Below, in pieces: positions 41,201 to 49,644 of a stretch of DNA of 64,000 nucleotides. This stretch comes from Kumtagia ephedrae (lineage in GTDB: Bacteria; Pseudomonadota; Alphaproteobacteria; Rhizobiales; Rhizobiaceae): contig NZ_PXYK01000011.1 in assembly GCF_003012745.1 (NCBI RefSeq), positions 62,001-126,000 of the forward strand. Reading direction: 5' to 3'. Within the stretch, counting starts at the first letter, position 1. Each line of letters opens with the position of its first letter. Both the position numbers and the translations under genes were made by a program. The notes beneath the pieces are model-generated. The model did not search any database and was not told the origin of the DNA. It saw nothing but the letters and a program-made list of their open reading frames with translations.

Positions 41201-42094
41201 ATGGAAGCTCACGAAAAAGGGTTCTTCACCGAGGAAAACTCGGTGGACGTCGTCACCGGTCGCAACGTCAACGCCAAAAATGAGCGGCTGAAGCAGGTGA
41301 TGGAGGTCATCACCCGAAAACTGCACGAGGCGGTCAAGGAGATCGAGCCGACGCAGGACGAGTGGATGCAGGCGATCCTGTTCCTCACCCGCACCGGTCA
41401 TATGTGCAACGACTGGCGCCAGGAGTTCATCCTGCTGTCCGACGTGACCGGCGTCTCCATGCTGGTCGACGCCATCAACAACCGCAAACCGTCCGGTGCC
41501 TCCGAAAGCACCGTGCTAGGTCCGTTCCATGTCGCCGACGCGCCGCAACTGCCGATGGGCGCCAACATCTGCCTCGACCAGAAAGGCGAGGACATGGCGA
41601 TCTCCGGCCTCATCCTCGACACAGCAGGCAAGCCGATCGCCGGCGCCGTGCTCGACGTCTGGCAGGCCAATGACGAAGGTTTTTACGACGTGCAGCAGAA
41701 GGGCATCCAGCCCGACTTCAACCTGCGCGGCGTGTTCCGCACCGGCGCGGACGGCCGCTATTGGTTCCGCGCGGTCAAGCCGAAATTCTACCCGATCCCC
41801 GACGACGGCCCGGTCGGGCAACTGCTCGGGGCGCTCGGCCGCCATCCCTACCGGCCGGCGCATCTGCACTTCATCATCAAGGCCGACGGCTTCGACACGC
41901 TGGTCACCCACATCTTCGACCCCGACGATCCGTACATCAACTCGGATGCGGTGTTCGGCGTGAAGGAGAGCCTGCTCGCCGAGTTCAGACGGGTGGACGA
42001 TCCGGCGCGGTCGAAGGAACTCGGCTTCGACGGCTGGTTCTGGGACGTGGAGTACGACTTCGTGCTGAGCCGCGAGAAGGAGGCGGCCGCCTGA
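41201..42094 (+). CDS. Hydroxyquinol 1,2-dioxygenase-like intradiol dioxygenase (copy 2)
   Basis: Intradiol dioxygenase of 297 aa with Fe(III) ligands Tyr162 ('GFYDVQ'), Tyr197 ('KFYPIPDDGPVG') and His221/His223 ('RPAHLHF'), the spacing known for hydroxyquinol 1,2-dioxygenases. The N-terminal helical domain includes 'QAILFLTRTGHMCNDWRQEF' (core 'RTGHMCNDWRQEF'). It follows the flavin hydroxylase gene and is the last gene of operon A, ending 8 bp before the convergent regulator gene. It is related to, but clearly diverged from, the copy at 30248, suggesting different ring substituents as substrates. Confidence 0.92.
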   Translation: MEAHEKGFFTEENSVDVVTGRNVNAKNERLKQVMEVITRKLHEAVKEIEPTQDEWMQAILFLTRTGHMCNDWRQEFILLSDVTGVSMLVDAINNRKPSGASESTVLGPFHVADAPQLPMGANICLDQKGEDMAISGLILDTAGKPIAGAVLDVWQANDEGFYDVQQKGIQPDFNLRGVFRTGADGRYWFRAVKPKFYPIPDDGPVGQLLGALGRHPYRPAHLHFIIKADGFDTLVTHIFDPDDPYINSDAVFGVKESLLAEFRRVDDPARSKELGFDGWFWDVEYDFVLSREKEAAA

Positions 42095-42102
42095 TGCGGA
42101 GG

Positions 42103-43713
42103 CTACGCCCGATCATCCTGCGCGCCGAGCCGATAGGCGAGCTGCGGCCGGGTGAGGCCGAGCAGGCGCGCGGCGGCGGAGAGGTTGCCGCCCGCCCGGT
42201 CCACCGCGGCCGCGTAGGCCGATCGTTCGAAATCCTGAAGAGACATGCCGCCTTCGTCGAAAATCCGGTCGAGCAAGGCACGCACGTCGCTGCGGGGCGC
42301 GGAGGGCGGGGACATGTGATGGCGCGTACGAAGCAGCTCGGTCGCGATCTCGGCGGGCAAGACGGGCTCGTCGCCCCTGCCGGCGGCCAGCAGGGCGCCG
42401 AGCACGGCGCGCATCTGCGGCAGGTTGCCGGGCCAGTCCGCGCTGTCGATCGCCTCCGCCGCGCGCTGGTCGATGGGGCGTGGGGGAAGGCCCATTCTGG
42501 CTGCAAGTACAGGCATCACCGCCGCAGCGAGGGCACTCTTGTCTTTGCGTTCGGCGAGCGCTGGCATGCGGACGGTCAGGGCCGACAATGCGTACCAGAG
42601 ATCGGGCGGTATCGCCGACGCCTCGCCGTCGGCGGCAACGGGATCGAAGCCCGCGAGCGCCAGGATGCGCGGGCCGCCCGCAACAACCCCTTCCTCGACG
42701 GCGCGGACGAAATGCGCCTGGACCTCGGCCGGAATGTTCTCCGTTCCGTCGATCACGATCGTTTCGGCGCCGCCGCGTCGCCCACCCCTGTTGCGGCGCG
42801 CGATCTCGGCGCAGAGGTCATGGTCAACCTGGCCGCCGAAGACCTGCCGCAGGTCGCCGCGCCGGCCGCAAGCGTCATGCAGAAACCGTGCCGCGCGGCT
42901 TCGGCCGGTGCCCGGCAGGCCCATGATCAGGACGGGCAGCCGCATCGGCGCGAAGCTCTCGAGCCGGTCGACGACGGGCGCCAGAATGCGGCGGTCGAGA
43001 TCGGTCAGGCCCTGTGCGGGCGTGCGCGCCGTGGCTGCTCCGGCCTGTACGGGTTGAGCGCCGTCCTGCTGGACGATGACGCGTTCGCAGAACAGCGCGA
43101 CTTGCGGGTCGTCTGGGCCCCAGCCTTCCGCCGGCTTGCCGACCACGCGGCAACACGCGTGCCCCATAGCTGCGCATTCGACCTCCTTGTAGATGATCGG
43201 GGTGTCAAGGAACTCGCTCGCATAACCCGAGGCATAGCCGAGCTGGGTCCAACAGACGGGCTCGGCCGCCTTCAGGCCGAGCCGCACGAACTCGGCGGCC
43301 TCGACGCTGTCGTTCCAGATGAACTCGCCGGCAAAACGTTTCCGGCGGAAGTCGAAGTCGTTATAGACGGTCTCGACGCGAACCACGCCGCTGAAGGTGT
43401 GCAGGCGGGTGCCGGCGGTGAAGGCGTCGCCCGGATCGAGGCTCGGCCAGTTCCTGCGGACGAAGCGGGCGTCCGCCAGCCCCGAGAAATAGCCCAGCCG
43501 CATCAGGAAGACGCGCGTTTCCTGCGGGCCGAGCAGGCGGATCAGCTCGCGCCGGAGCTCCACGCCGACCGCCGCGCGCTGCATGACGATGCGGTCGCCG
43601 TTGAGGCGGATGGTGCCGTCCGTCGGATTGAATGCGAGGCCCGACAAGAGCTCGCGGACCGTCGGCTTGCCGCCGCGGTCGAGCACTTTCGACGGTTCGA
43701 ACAGCGTCTTCAT
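42103..43713 (-). CDS. XylR/DmpR-like regulator with degenerate sigma-54 AAA+ domain
   Basis: Regulator of 536 aa. Residues about 20-120 match the XylR_N activator domain and about 130-195 the V4R domain ('KEVECAAMGHACCRVVGKPAEGWG'; core 'CAAMGHACCRVVG'), which in XylR/DmpR bind aromatic effectors. The AAA+ part (about 240-450) is decayed: Walker A is GLPGTGRS (265-272, Arg for Lys), Walker B is 'VIDGTE' (Asp322 then Gly), GAFTGA is absent, and the usual 'R-x-DLYYRL' reads 'PPDLWYAL'. The C-terminus keeps a Fis-type HTH ('GNLSAAARLLGLTRPQLAYRL'; core 'AARLLGLTRPQLAYRL'). It should bind DNA and effector but not drive sigma-54. Start ATG 43713 with GAGGGA. Confidence 0.88.
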   Translation of the reverse strand: MKTLFEPSKVLDRGGKPTVRELLSGLAFNPTDGTIRLNGDRIVMQRAAVGVELRRELIRLLGPQETRVFLMRLGYFSGLADARFVRRNWPSLDPGDAFTAGTRLHTFSGVVRVETVYNDFDFRRKRFAGEFIWNDSVEAAEFVRLGLKAAEPVCWTQLGYASGYASEFLDTPIIYKEVECAAMGHACCRVVGKPAEGWGPDDPQVALFCERVIVQQDGAQPVQAGAATARTPAQGLTDLDRRILAPVVDRLESFAPMRLPVLIMGLPGTGRSRAARFLHDACGRRGDLRQVFGGQVDHDLCAEIARRNRGGRRGGAETIVIDGTENIPAEVQAHFVRAVEEGVVAGGPRILALAGFDPVAADGEASAIPPDLWYALSALTVRMPALAERKDKSALAAAVMPVLAARMGLPPRPIDQRAAEAIDSADWPGNLPQMRAVLGALLAAGRGDEPVLPAEIATELLRTRHHMSPPSAPRSDVRALLDRIFDEGGMSLQDFERSAYAAAVDRAGGNLSAAARLLGLTRPQLAYRLGAQDDRA

Positions 43714-44094
43714 ATTTCCCTCGGACGGCCTCTCACGGACCGTCATTGCACGGGCGCAGGATTTCATCAAATAGTAAAACGGGTTTATTCATTTCATGAA
43801 GGCTGCGCCTCCCTCGCCTCGCTTGAGCGTTTTGCCGCGAAGCAGTTAATTCAGCAAATTCAACTCGTTGTTATTAATCCAACGTCGTGTCGAAATTTTC
43901 GCGACCGCCGATTTGACAGGCGGCCGACACGTCCCCCAAATCCGCAGAACGCGCTGCGCCCCTTGCTGGAGGAGGGGCGACGGCCAGTCTGCACATCGAC
44001 GATCCGACCACGTCGCGCCGCCAGGCGCGGCGAGGGCGGCGGTTTGCCGACTGCGAGCCACAGCCGGGACAACCGTCGGAGCCAGGGAGGAACA
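43714..44094. other. Divergent promoter region of the regulator and operon B
   Basis: 381 bp without gene. The part 43760-43890 is A/T-rich for this genome and contains the 8-bp palindrome TTCATGAA (43793-43800), with further TTTCAT half-sites at 43762 and 43790. A TTGACA (43913-43918) could be the -35 of operon B but no good -10 follows. I found no GG-N10-GC sigma-54 promoter. Confidence 0.45.
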
Positions 44095-44913
44095 ATGGCG
44101 ACGCTGCAACAGATGTTCGACGTTCACGGGAAATCGGTCATCGTGACCGGAGGCGCGAGCGGTATCGGGAGGGCCTATGCCGAGGTCATGGCGGAGCACG
44201 GCGCGCGCGTCTGCATCCTCGACCTCGACGCCCAAAACCTCGACAAGGTGGTGGCCGAGATGGCGGCCGACGGCGCCGACGTCTGGGGCCAGGCGATCGA
44301 CGTCTCCGACCGCCCGAAAATGGCCGAAGCCTTCGACAAGGTCGCCGAGCGGCACGGCAGGATCGACGTGGTGTTCGCCAACGCCGGCATCGATGCCGGG
44401 CCGGGTTTTCTGTCGACCGAAGGGGAGCGCATTGCGGACGGCGCCATAGACGTGCTCGACGACCATCACTGGGACCGCGTCATCGAGGTCAATCTGAGTT
44501 CGGTCTACACCACTGTGAAGCACGCCGCCCGCCACATGAAGCGTAGCGGCGGCGGCCGCATCATCGTCACCTCGTCGATCGCCGCGCAGATCAACGAGGC
44601 GATCGTCGGCACGCCCTACATGCCGGCCAAGGCGGGGGTGGACCATTTCGTGCGCCAGATGGCGATGGAACTCGGCGCCTTCGGCATTTTGGTCAACTGC
44701 ATCTCGCCCGGCCCGTTCATGACCAACATCGCCGGCGGGCGGCTGAAGATTCCGGCCGACCGCAGGGCGTTCGAGGCACAGTCGCTGATCGGCAGGATCG
44801 GCGACACCGAGGACATCAAGGGCCTGGCGCTCTACCTGGCATCGCCCTGCTCGTCCTACGTGACGGGCAGCCAGATCGTCATCGACGGCGGGTCGATGCA
44901 CCGTATCAAATAA
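44095..44913 (+). CDS. SDR family oxidoreductase
   Basis: Short-chain dehydrogenase of 272 aa, first gene of operon B. Cofactor loop TGGASGIGRAYAEVM, 'FANAGIDAG', catalytic Ser in 'VTSSIAAQ', YxxxK as 'YMPAK', C-terminal 'LYLASPCSSYVTGSQIVIDGG'. ATG 44095 follows AGGGAGGA. A 20-residue insertion-like segment 'LSTEGERIADGAIDVLDDHH' lies before the active-site strand. The open frame upstream of it is only the antisense shadow of the regulator gene. A side-chain alcohol or ketone of the aromatic substrate is a reasonable target. Confidence 0.9.
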   Translation: MATLQQMFDVHGKSVIVTGGASGIGRAYAEVMAEHGARVCILDLDAQNLDKVVAEMAADGADVWGQAIDVSDRPKMAEAFDKVAERHGRIDVVFANAGIDAGPGFLSTEGERIADGAIDVLDDHHWDRVIEVNLSSVYTTVKHAARHMKRSGGGRIIVTSSIAAQINEAIVGTPYMPAKAGVDHFVRQMAMELGAFGILVNCISPGPFMTNIAGGRLKIPADRRAFEAQSLIGRIGDTEDIKGLALYLASPCSSYVTGSQIVIDGGSMHRIK

Positions 44914-44984
44914 CCGAAACCCGGCGCCGCCACGGAGGAAAGGGCGGCGCCTGTCGAGTGGGACATGCACCAAGGGAGGAGAAC

Positions 44985-46286
44985 ATGGTGGAACTGAAGA
45001 GCAGTCTCGTGCGGCCGTCGCGGCGTACCGTATTGAAGGGTTTCGGCGCCGGGCTGGCGGCCTCGACGCTGGGCATGCCGATGGTGGCGCGCGCGCAGTC
45101 GAAGGGCACCATCAAGGTGGGCTTCATCACGCCCTCGACCGGCCCGCTGGCGCCGTTCGGCGAGACCGACGGCTGGGCCGTCGGCAAGGTCAAGGAAGTG
45201 CTGGCGAAGGGGCTCGAGACTGCATCCGGGCACTACGACGTCGAGATTCTCGTGCGCGACGGGCAGTCCGATCCCAATCGCGCGGCGGAAGTCACCGGCG
45301 ACCTGATCCTCAACGATGAAGTGCATCTCATCGTGCCGGCCTCCACGACCGACACGGTGAGCCCGGCGGCCGACCAGGCCGAACTCTATGAATGCCCGTG
45401 CCTGTCGACGGGCGCGCCCTGGCAGGCCGTCATCTTCCCGCGCGGCGGCGCCGACAAGCCGTTCAACTGGACCTACCATTTCTTCTGGGGGCTGGACGAG
45501 GCGTTGAACACCTTCGTCGGCCTGTGGAACACGCTCGACACCAACCGCAAGGTCGGCATGCTGTTCCCGCAGAACGCCGATGGCGAGACCTGGGGCAACA
45601 AGGAGTACGGCCTTCCCGTACCCACCCAGAAGGCCGGTTTCGAGATCGTCGTGCCGGGCTACTTCCAGCCGCGCACCAACGACTACACTGCCCAGATCAA
45701 CGCCTTCAAGCAGGCTGGCTGCGACATCGTCGGCGGCATCACCTATGTCGACGACTTCAAGACCTTCGTGAACCAGTGCGCCCAGCAGGGTTACAAGCCG
45801 AAGGCGATGACGGTGGCGGCGGCGCTGCTGTTCCCGTCCGGCGTTCAGGCGCTGGGGCCTCTCGGCGACGGCATGTCGTCGGAGGTCTGGTGGACGCCGG
45901 CCTTCCCGTTCAAGTCGACGCTGACCGGCCAGGTGAGCCGCGACATCGCCGACCAGTGGGAAAGCGAGACCAAGAAGCAGTGGACGCAGCCGCTCGGCTA
46001 TAGCCATGCCATCTGGGAGGTGGCTATCGACGTGCTGAAGCGCTCGGCCAACCCGCTCGACCGGGCCGCCAACCGCGACGCCATTGTCGCCACCAACATC
46101 GACACGCTGATCGGCAACGTCAACTTCGCCAAGGGCCCGCACGCCAACGTCTCCACCACTCCGATCTTCGGCGGGCAGTGGGTGAAGGGCGAGAAGTGGC
46201 CCTACGACCTGAAGATCGTCGACAACACGGTCAACAAGCTGTTCGAGCCGGAAGCGAAGATGAAGCCGCTGCCCTGGTCGGCCTAA
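44985..46286 (+). CDS. Liv-type ABC transporter substrate-binding protein, probably for an aromatic compound (copy 2)
   Basis: Peripla_BP_6 protein of 433 aa, paralogue of the one at 33925. It begins with a twin-arginine signal 'RPSRRTVLKGFGAGLAAS' and cleavage expected after 'MVARA'. Shared blocks: 'VGFITPSTGPLAPFGETDGW', 'DGQSDPNRAAEVTGDLI', 'CLSTGAPWQAVIFPRGG', 'TYHFFWGLDEALNTFVGLW' and 'SSEVWWTPAFPFKSTLTG'. GGGAGGAG precedes ATG 44985. Located between an SDR and the rest of the importer, in an operon with a two-component monooxygenase, so an aromatic ligand is likely. Confidence 0.9.
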   Translation: MVELKSSLVRPSRRTVLKGFGAGLAASTLGMPMVARAQSKGTIKVGFITPSTGPLAPFGETDGWAVGKVKEVLAKGLETASGHYDVEILVRDGQSDPNRAAEVTGDLILNDEVHLIVPASTTDTVSPAADQAELYECPCLSTGAPWQAVIFPRGGADKPFNWTYHFFWGLDEALNTFVGLWNTLDTNRKVGMLFPQNADGETWGNKEYGLPVPTQKAGFEIVVPGYFQPRTNDYTAQINAFKQAGCDIVGGITYVDDFKTFVNQCAQQGYKPKAMTVAAALLFPSGVQALGPLGDGMSSEVWWTPAFPFKSTLTGQVSRDIADQWESETKKQWTQPLGYSHAIWEVAIDVLKRSANPLDRAANRDAIVATNIDTLIGNVNFAKGPHANVSTTPIFGGQWVKGEKWPYDLKIVDNTVNKLFEPEAKMKPLPWSA

Positions 46287-46304
46287 GTCGGAGGGCGGCT
46301 GCGC

Positions 46305-47033
46305 ATGGGAAACGACGTGCTGCTGCAGGCGCGCGGACTGAGCAAGTCCTTCGGGGCGGTCCGCGTCCTGCACGAGGTCAGCCTGGATGTCCGGCCGGGC
46401 GAGGTGCTGGGCATCCTCGGGCCGAACGGCGCCGGCAAGACGACGCTGTTCAACCTGATCAGCGGCGACCTCAAGGTCGACGGAGGAGAGCTCGTCTTCT
46501 CCGGACGGCCGCTCAGGGGCGAGCCGCCCTACCGCCGGTGCCAGATGGGCATCGGCCGCACCTACCAAATCCCGCGTCCCTATGGCGGGCTGACCACCTT
46601 CGAGAACCTGCTCGTCGCCGCGTCCTTCGGCGGCGGGCGCTCCGAAAGCGCCAGCTATGCGCTGTGCGCGCGGATCCTCGGTGACTGCGAGTTGTCGGGC
46701 AAGGCCAACCGGTCCGCCGGCTCGCTGACGCTGCTCGACCGCAAGCGGCTGGAACTGGCTCGCGCGCTTGCCTCCGACCCGAAGCTGCTGCTGCTCGACG
46801 AAATCGCCGGCGGCCTGACCGATGAGGAGGGCAAGGAGCTGGTGGCGCTGATCCGGCGCATCCGCGACCGCGGCGTCACCATCGTGTGGATCGAGCACGT
46901 GCTGCATGCGCTGCTGGCGGTGGCCGACCGGATCATGGTGCTCAACTTCGGCGAGAAGATCGCCGAGGGCGCGGCGCAGGACGTGATCAAGGACCCCGAG
47001 GTTCGCCGTGTCTATATGGGGATCGAGGTATGA
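46305..47033 (+). CDS. Liv-type ABC transporter ATPase, LivG-like (copy 2)
   Basis: ATPase of 242 aa. Walker A GPNGAGKTTLFNLISG, 'GIGRTYQIPRPYGGLTTFENL', signature variant 'GSLTLLDRKRLELARAL', Walker B 'LLLLDEIAGGLTD', switch region 'WIEHVLHALLAVADRI'. It starts 18 bp after the binding-protein gene without any repeat between, unlike copy 1, and overlaps the LivF-like gene by ATGA. Close relative of the protein at 35406. Confidence 0.92.
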   Translation: MGNDVLLQARGLSKSFGAVRVLHEVSLDVRPGEVLGILGPNGAGKTTLFNLISGDLKVDGGELVFSGRPLRGEPPYRRCQMGIGRTYQIPRPYGGLTTFENLLVAASFGGGRSESASYALCARILGDCELSGKANRSAGSLTLLDRKRLELARALASDPKLLLLDEIAGGLTDEEGKELVALIRRIRDRGVTIVWIEHVLHALLAVADRIMVLNFGEKIAEGAAQDVIKDPEVRRVYMGIEV

Positions 47034-47758
47034 GCGCGCCGCTGCTTTCCACGCACGGCCTGGTCGCCCGCTACGGCGATTTCCAGGCGCTGTACGGGGT
47101 GGATATCGAGGTCGCCGCCGGCGAGATCGTGGCGCTGATCGGCGCCAACGGCGCCGGCAAGTCGACGCTGCTCAAGTCGGTGATGGGGCTGCTGCCGGTC
47201 GCGCCCGACATGGTGCGCCTCGACGGCAGGCCGGTCGGCGGCTCGCAGCCTTACCGCATGGTTTCCGCCGGCGTCGCCATCGTGCCGGAGGGCCGCCGCC
47301 TGTTCGCCGGCATGTCGGTGGAGGACAATCTGCGCGTCGCCGTGGACCACGCCGCCCGCGCCGAAGGCGGGGGCTGGACGCTGGACAAGGTGTTCGGCCT
47401 GTTCCCGATGTTGAGGGAGAAGCGCTCCACGCCGGTGCAGTCGCTGTCGGGCGGGCAGCAGCAGATGGTGGCGATCGGCCGCGCCCTGCTCAACCAGCCG
47501 CGCCTGCTGCTCTGTGATGAAATCAGCCTCGGGCTGGCACCCAAGGTGGTGCGCGAGATTTATCAATCGATCCCGTCGATCTCGCAGGCCGGCACTGCCA
47601 TCATCCTGGTGGAGCAGGACGTCGGCCTGGCGCAGTCCGCCTCGGACCGGCTCTACTGCATGCTGGAAGGCCGCGTCACCCTGACGGGCCGGTCGTCGGA
47701 GACCAGCCGCGACGCCATCGGCGCAGCCTATTTCGGGGCCTCCCATGCAGTGGCTTGA
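47030..47758 (+). CDS. Liv-type ABC transporter ATPase, LivF-like (copy 2)
   Basis: ATPase of 242 aa. Walker [17 protein letters not shown], 'VAIVPEGRRLFAGMSVEDNL', signature LSGGQQQMVAIGRAL, Walker B 'LLLCDEISLGLAPKVV', and 'ILVEQDVGLAQSASDRLY'. The start ATG overlaps the LivG-like stop by 4 bp and the end overlaps the LivH-like gene by 14 bp. Forms the ATPase heterodimer with the preceding protein. Confidence 0.92.
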   Translation: MSAPLLSTHGLVARYGDFQALYGVDIEVAAGEIVALIGANGAGKSTLLKSVMGLLPVAPDMVRLDGRPVGGSQPYRMVSAGVAIVPEGRRLFAGMSVEDNLRVAVDHAARAEGGGWTLDKVFGLFPMLREKRSTPVQSLSGGQQQMVAIGRALLNQPRLLLCDEISLGLAPKVVREIYQSIPSISQAGTAIILVEQDVGLAQSASDRLYCMLEGRVTLTGRSSETSRDAIGAAYFGASHAVA

Positions 47759-48602
47759 CGGGCTGATCCAAGGCATCCTGCTGGGCGGGCTCTACGCTCA
47801 ATACGCGCTCGGCATGGCGCTGATGTTCGGCGTCATGCGCATCGTCAACATCACCCATGGCGACCTCATGGTGCTGCTGGCGCTGATAGGCATCAGCGCC
47901 GCGGCCTCGTTCACGCTCGGACCGTGGACGACGCTCGCCATTCTGGTTCTGATCGGCGCTTTCATCGGCTACGCGCTGCAGCGAGTCATCCTCAACCGCG
48001 TGGTCGGTGCCGACCCGCTGCCGTCGCTGATCGCCACCTTCGGCCTGTCGATCGCGCTGCAGAACGCCATGCTGCAGATCTGGTCGGCCGACACGCGCTC
48101 GCTGCCCGGCGGCGAGATCACCCAGGCGTCGTTCCAGATCGGGGCGATGTTCGTCGGCGTGCTGCCGGTGATCGTGCTGGTCACGGCGACCGTGCTGACC
48201 GGCGGGCTGGATGCCGCGCTGCGGTTCACGCGCTTCGGGCGGGCGCTGCGGGCGGCGGCGGCGGATGTGGAGGCGGCGGCGCTGACCGGGGTTAATCCCA
48301 AGACCGTCTATGCCGCCTCGACCGCCATCGCCGTGGCGATACTCGGCTTCGCGGCGGTGTTCCAGTCGATGCGGGCGACGGTTGCTCCCGCTGATGGCCC
48401 GTTCCAGCTCATCTACGCCTTCGAGGCCGTCATCATCGGCGGCATGGGCTCGATCTGGGGGGCCTTCCTCGGCGCCATGGTGCTGGGCATCAGCCAGTCC
48501 ATCGGTTTCCGCATCGACCCGGGCTTCGGCATCCTCGCCGGGCATCTGGTCTTCCTGATCGTTCTCGCCGTCCGCCCGCAGGGCATCTTGGGAAAGGGTT
48601 GA
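47745..48602 (+). CDS. Liv-type ABC transporter permease, LivH-like (copy 2)
   Basis: Permease of 285 aa with about eight hydrophobic segments. Blocks: 'IQGILLGGLYAQYALGMALMFGVMRIVNITHGD' (core 'FGVMRIVNITHGDLMVL'), 'LIATFGLSIALQNAMLQIWS', 'GRALRAAAADVEAAALTGV' and 'YAFEAVIIGGMGSIWGAFLGA'. Its 5' end lies within the last 14 bp of the LivF-like gene. Closest relative in this window is the permease at 37200. Confidence 0.92.
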   Translation: MQWLDGLIQGILLGGLYAQYALGMALMFGVMRIVNITHGDLMVLLALIGISAAASFTLGPWTTLAILVLIGAFIGYALQRVILNRVVGADPLPSLIATFGLSIALQNAMLQIWSADTRSLPGGEITQASFQIGAMFVGVLPVIVLVTATVLTGGLDAALRFTRFGRALRAAAADVEAAALTGVNPKTVYAASTAIAVAILGFAAVFQSMRATVAPADGPFQLIYAFEAVIIGGMGSIWGAFLGAMVLGISQSIGFRIDPGFGILAGHLVFLIVLAVRPQGILGKG

Positions 48603-48606
48603 GGCC

Positions 48607-49644
48607 ATGAGCGAAGCTGTCGCAACCGGCCATGGCGCCACCGTCCCGACTCCTGCCGTGCGCGTGCAGCGGCAGACGGTTTCCGGCATCATCGCCATGG
48701 CGATCGGCATTGGTGTGCTGATCACCATCGCCTCGATGCCGTGGTGGGCGAGCCAGGGCCTGATCCGGAACGTCGTCGAGCTGTGCTGCTACATCGCCGT
48801 GGCGCAGATGTGGAACCTGCTCGCCGGCTATGCCGGACTGGTCTCGGTGGGGCAGCAGGCCTTCATCGGCGTTGCCGCCTACATGATGTTCGTGCTCGCC
48901 CAGCTCTGGGGCATCAACCCCTTCCTGGCGGTGCTGCTGTCGCTGATCGCGCCTGCCATCCTGGCGGTGCCGACCTACGGGCTGCTGCACCGGCTCGACG
49001 GACCCTATTTCGCCATCGGCACGTGGGTGGTGGCCGAGGTGATGCGGCTTGCCACGTCGACCTTCACCTATGTCAACGCCGGCGCCGGCATGAGCCTGCG
49101 CGTCATGACCGGCTATTCCGCCGACGAGCGCGCGGTCGGCGTGTCGCTGCTGTCGGCGCTGCTGCTGCTGGTCACCATCGGCGGCAGCTACTGGCTGCTG
49201 CGCTCACGTTACGGCCTGGCGCTGACGGCGGTGCGCGACAACCCGGTGGCGGCGGCGAGCCAGGGGGTCAATGTGGGGCGCCTGCGCTTCCTCGTCTGGA
49301 TCGCCGCGGCTGTCGGCACCGGGCTGGCCGGCTCGATCTACTTCCTGGCGCAACTGCGCATCACGCCGCCCTCCGCCTACGACCCGAACTGGGCCAATAT
49401 CGCGATCTTCATCGTCATGGTGGGCGGGCTGGGCTCGCTGGAAGGGGTGCTTATCGGCGCGCTCATCTACTTCTTCGCTGACCGCTGGTTCGGTGAATAC
49501 GGCGCAACCTACCTCGTCGTGCTGGGCCTGCTCACCCTGTTCATGGCGCTGTTCGCCAGGGGCGGCATCTGGGGCCTGATCTGCAAGGTGGTCGACGCCC
49601 CCTGGTTCCCGACACGGCGCATCCTGCTGGAGGACAAGCGATGA
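48607..49644 (+). CDS. Liv-type ABC transporter permease, LivM-like (copy 2)
   Basis: Permease of 345 aa. Blocks: 'AQMWNLLAGYAGLVSVGQQAF', 'GPYFAIGTWVVAEVMRLATS', 'LTAVRDNPVAAASQGVNVGR' and 'IFIVMVGGLGSLEGVLIGAL'. Starts 4 bp after the LivH-like gene and overlaps the alcohol dehydrogenase gene by ATGA, so the whole importer and the following enzymes are expected on one transcript. Confidence 0.92.
   Translation: MSEAVATGHGATVPTPAVRVQRQTVSGIIAMAIGIGVLITIASMPWWASQGLIRNVVELCCYIAVAQMWNLLAGYAGLVSVGQQAFIGVAAYMMFVLAQLWGINPFLAVLLSLIAPAILAVPTYGLLHRLDGPYFAIGTWVVAEVMRLATSTFTYVNAGAGMSLRVMTGYSADERAVGVSLLSALLLLVTIGGSYWLLRSRYGLALTAVRDNPVAAASQGVNVGRLRFLVWIAAAVGTGLAGSIYFLAQLRITPPSAYDPNWANIAIFIVMVGGLGSLEGVLIGALIYFFADRWFGEYGATYLVVLGLLTLFMALFARGGIWGLICKVVDAPWFPTRRILLEDKR

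Noticed and set aside
41761-44094. Long forward open frame leading into the SDR at 44095
   Set aside because: It runs through the dioxygenase end and antisense to the regulator; the SDR begins at the ATG with AGGGAGGA, so only 44095 onwards is coding.
43714-44094. Sigma-54 promoter for operon B
   Set aside because: The XylR-like regulator prompted a search for GG-N10-GC; no convincing match was found on either strand.
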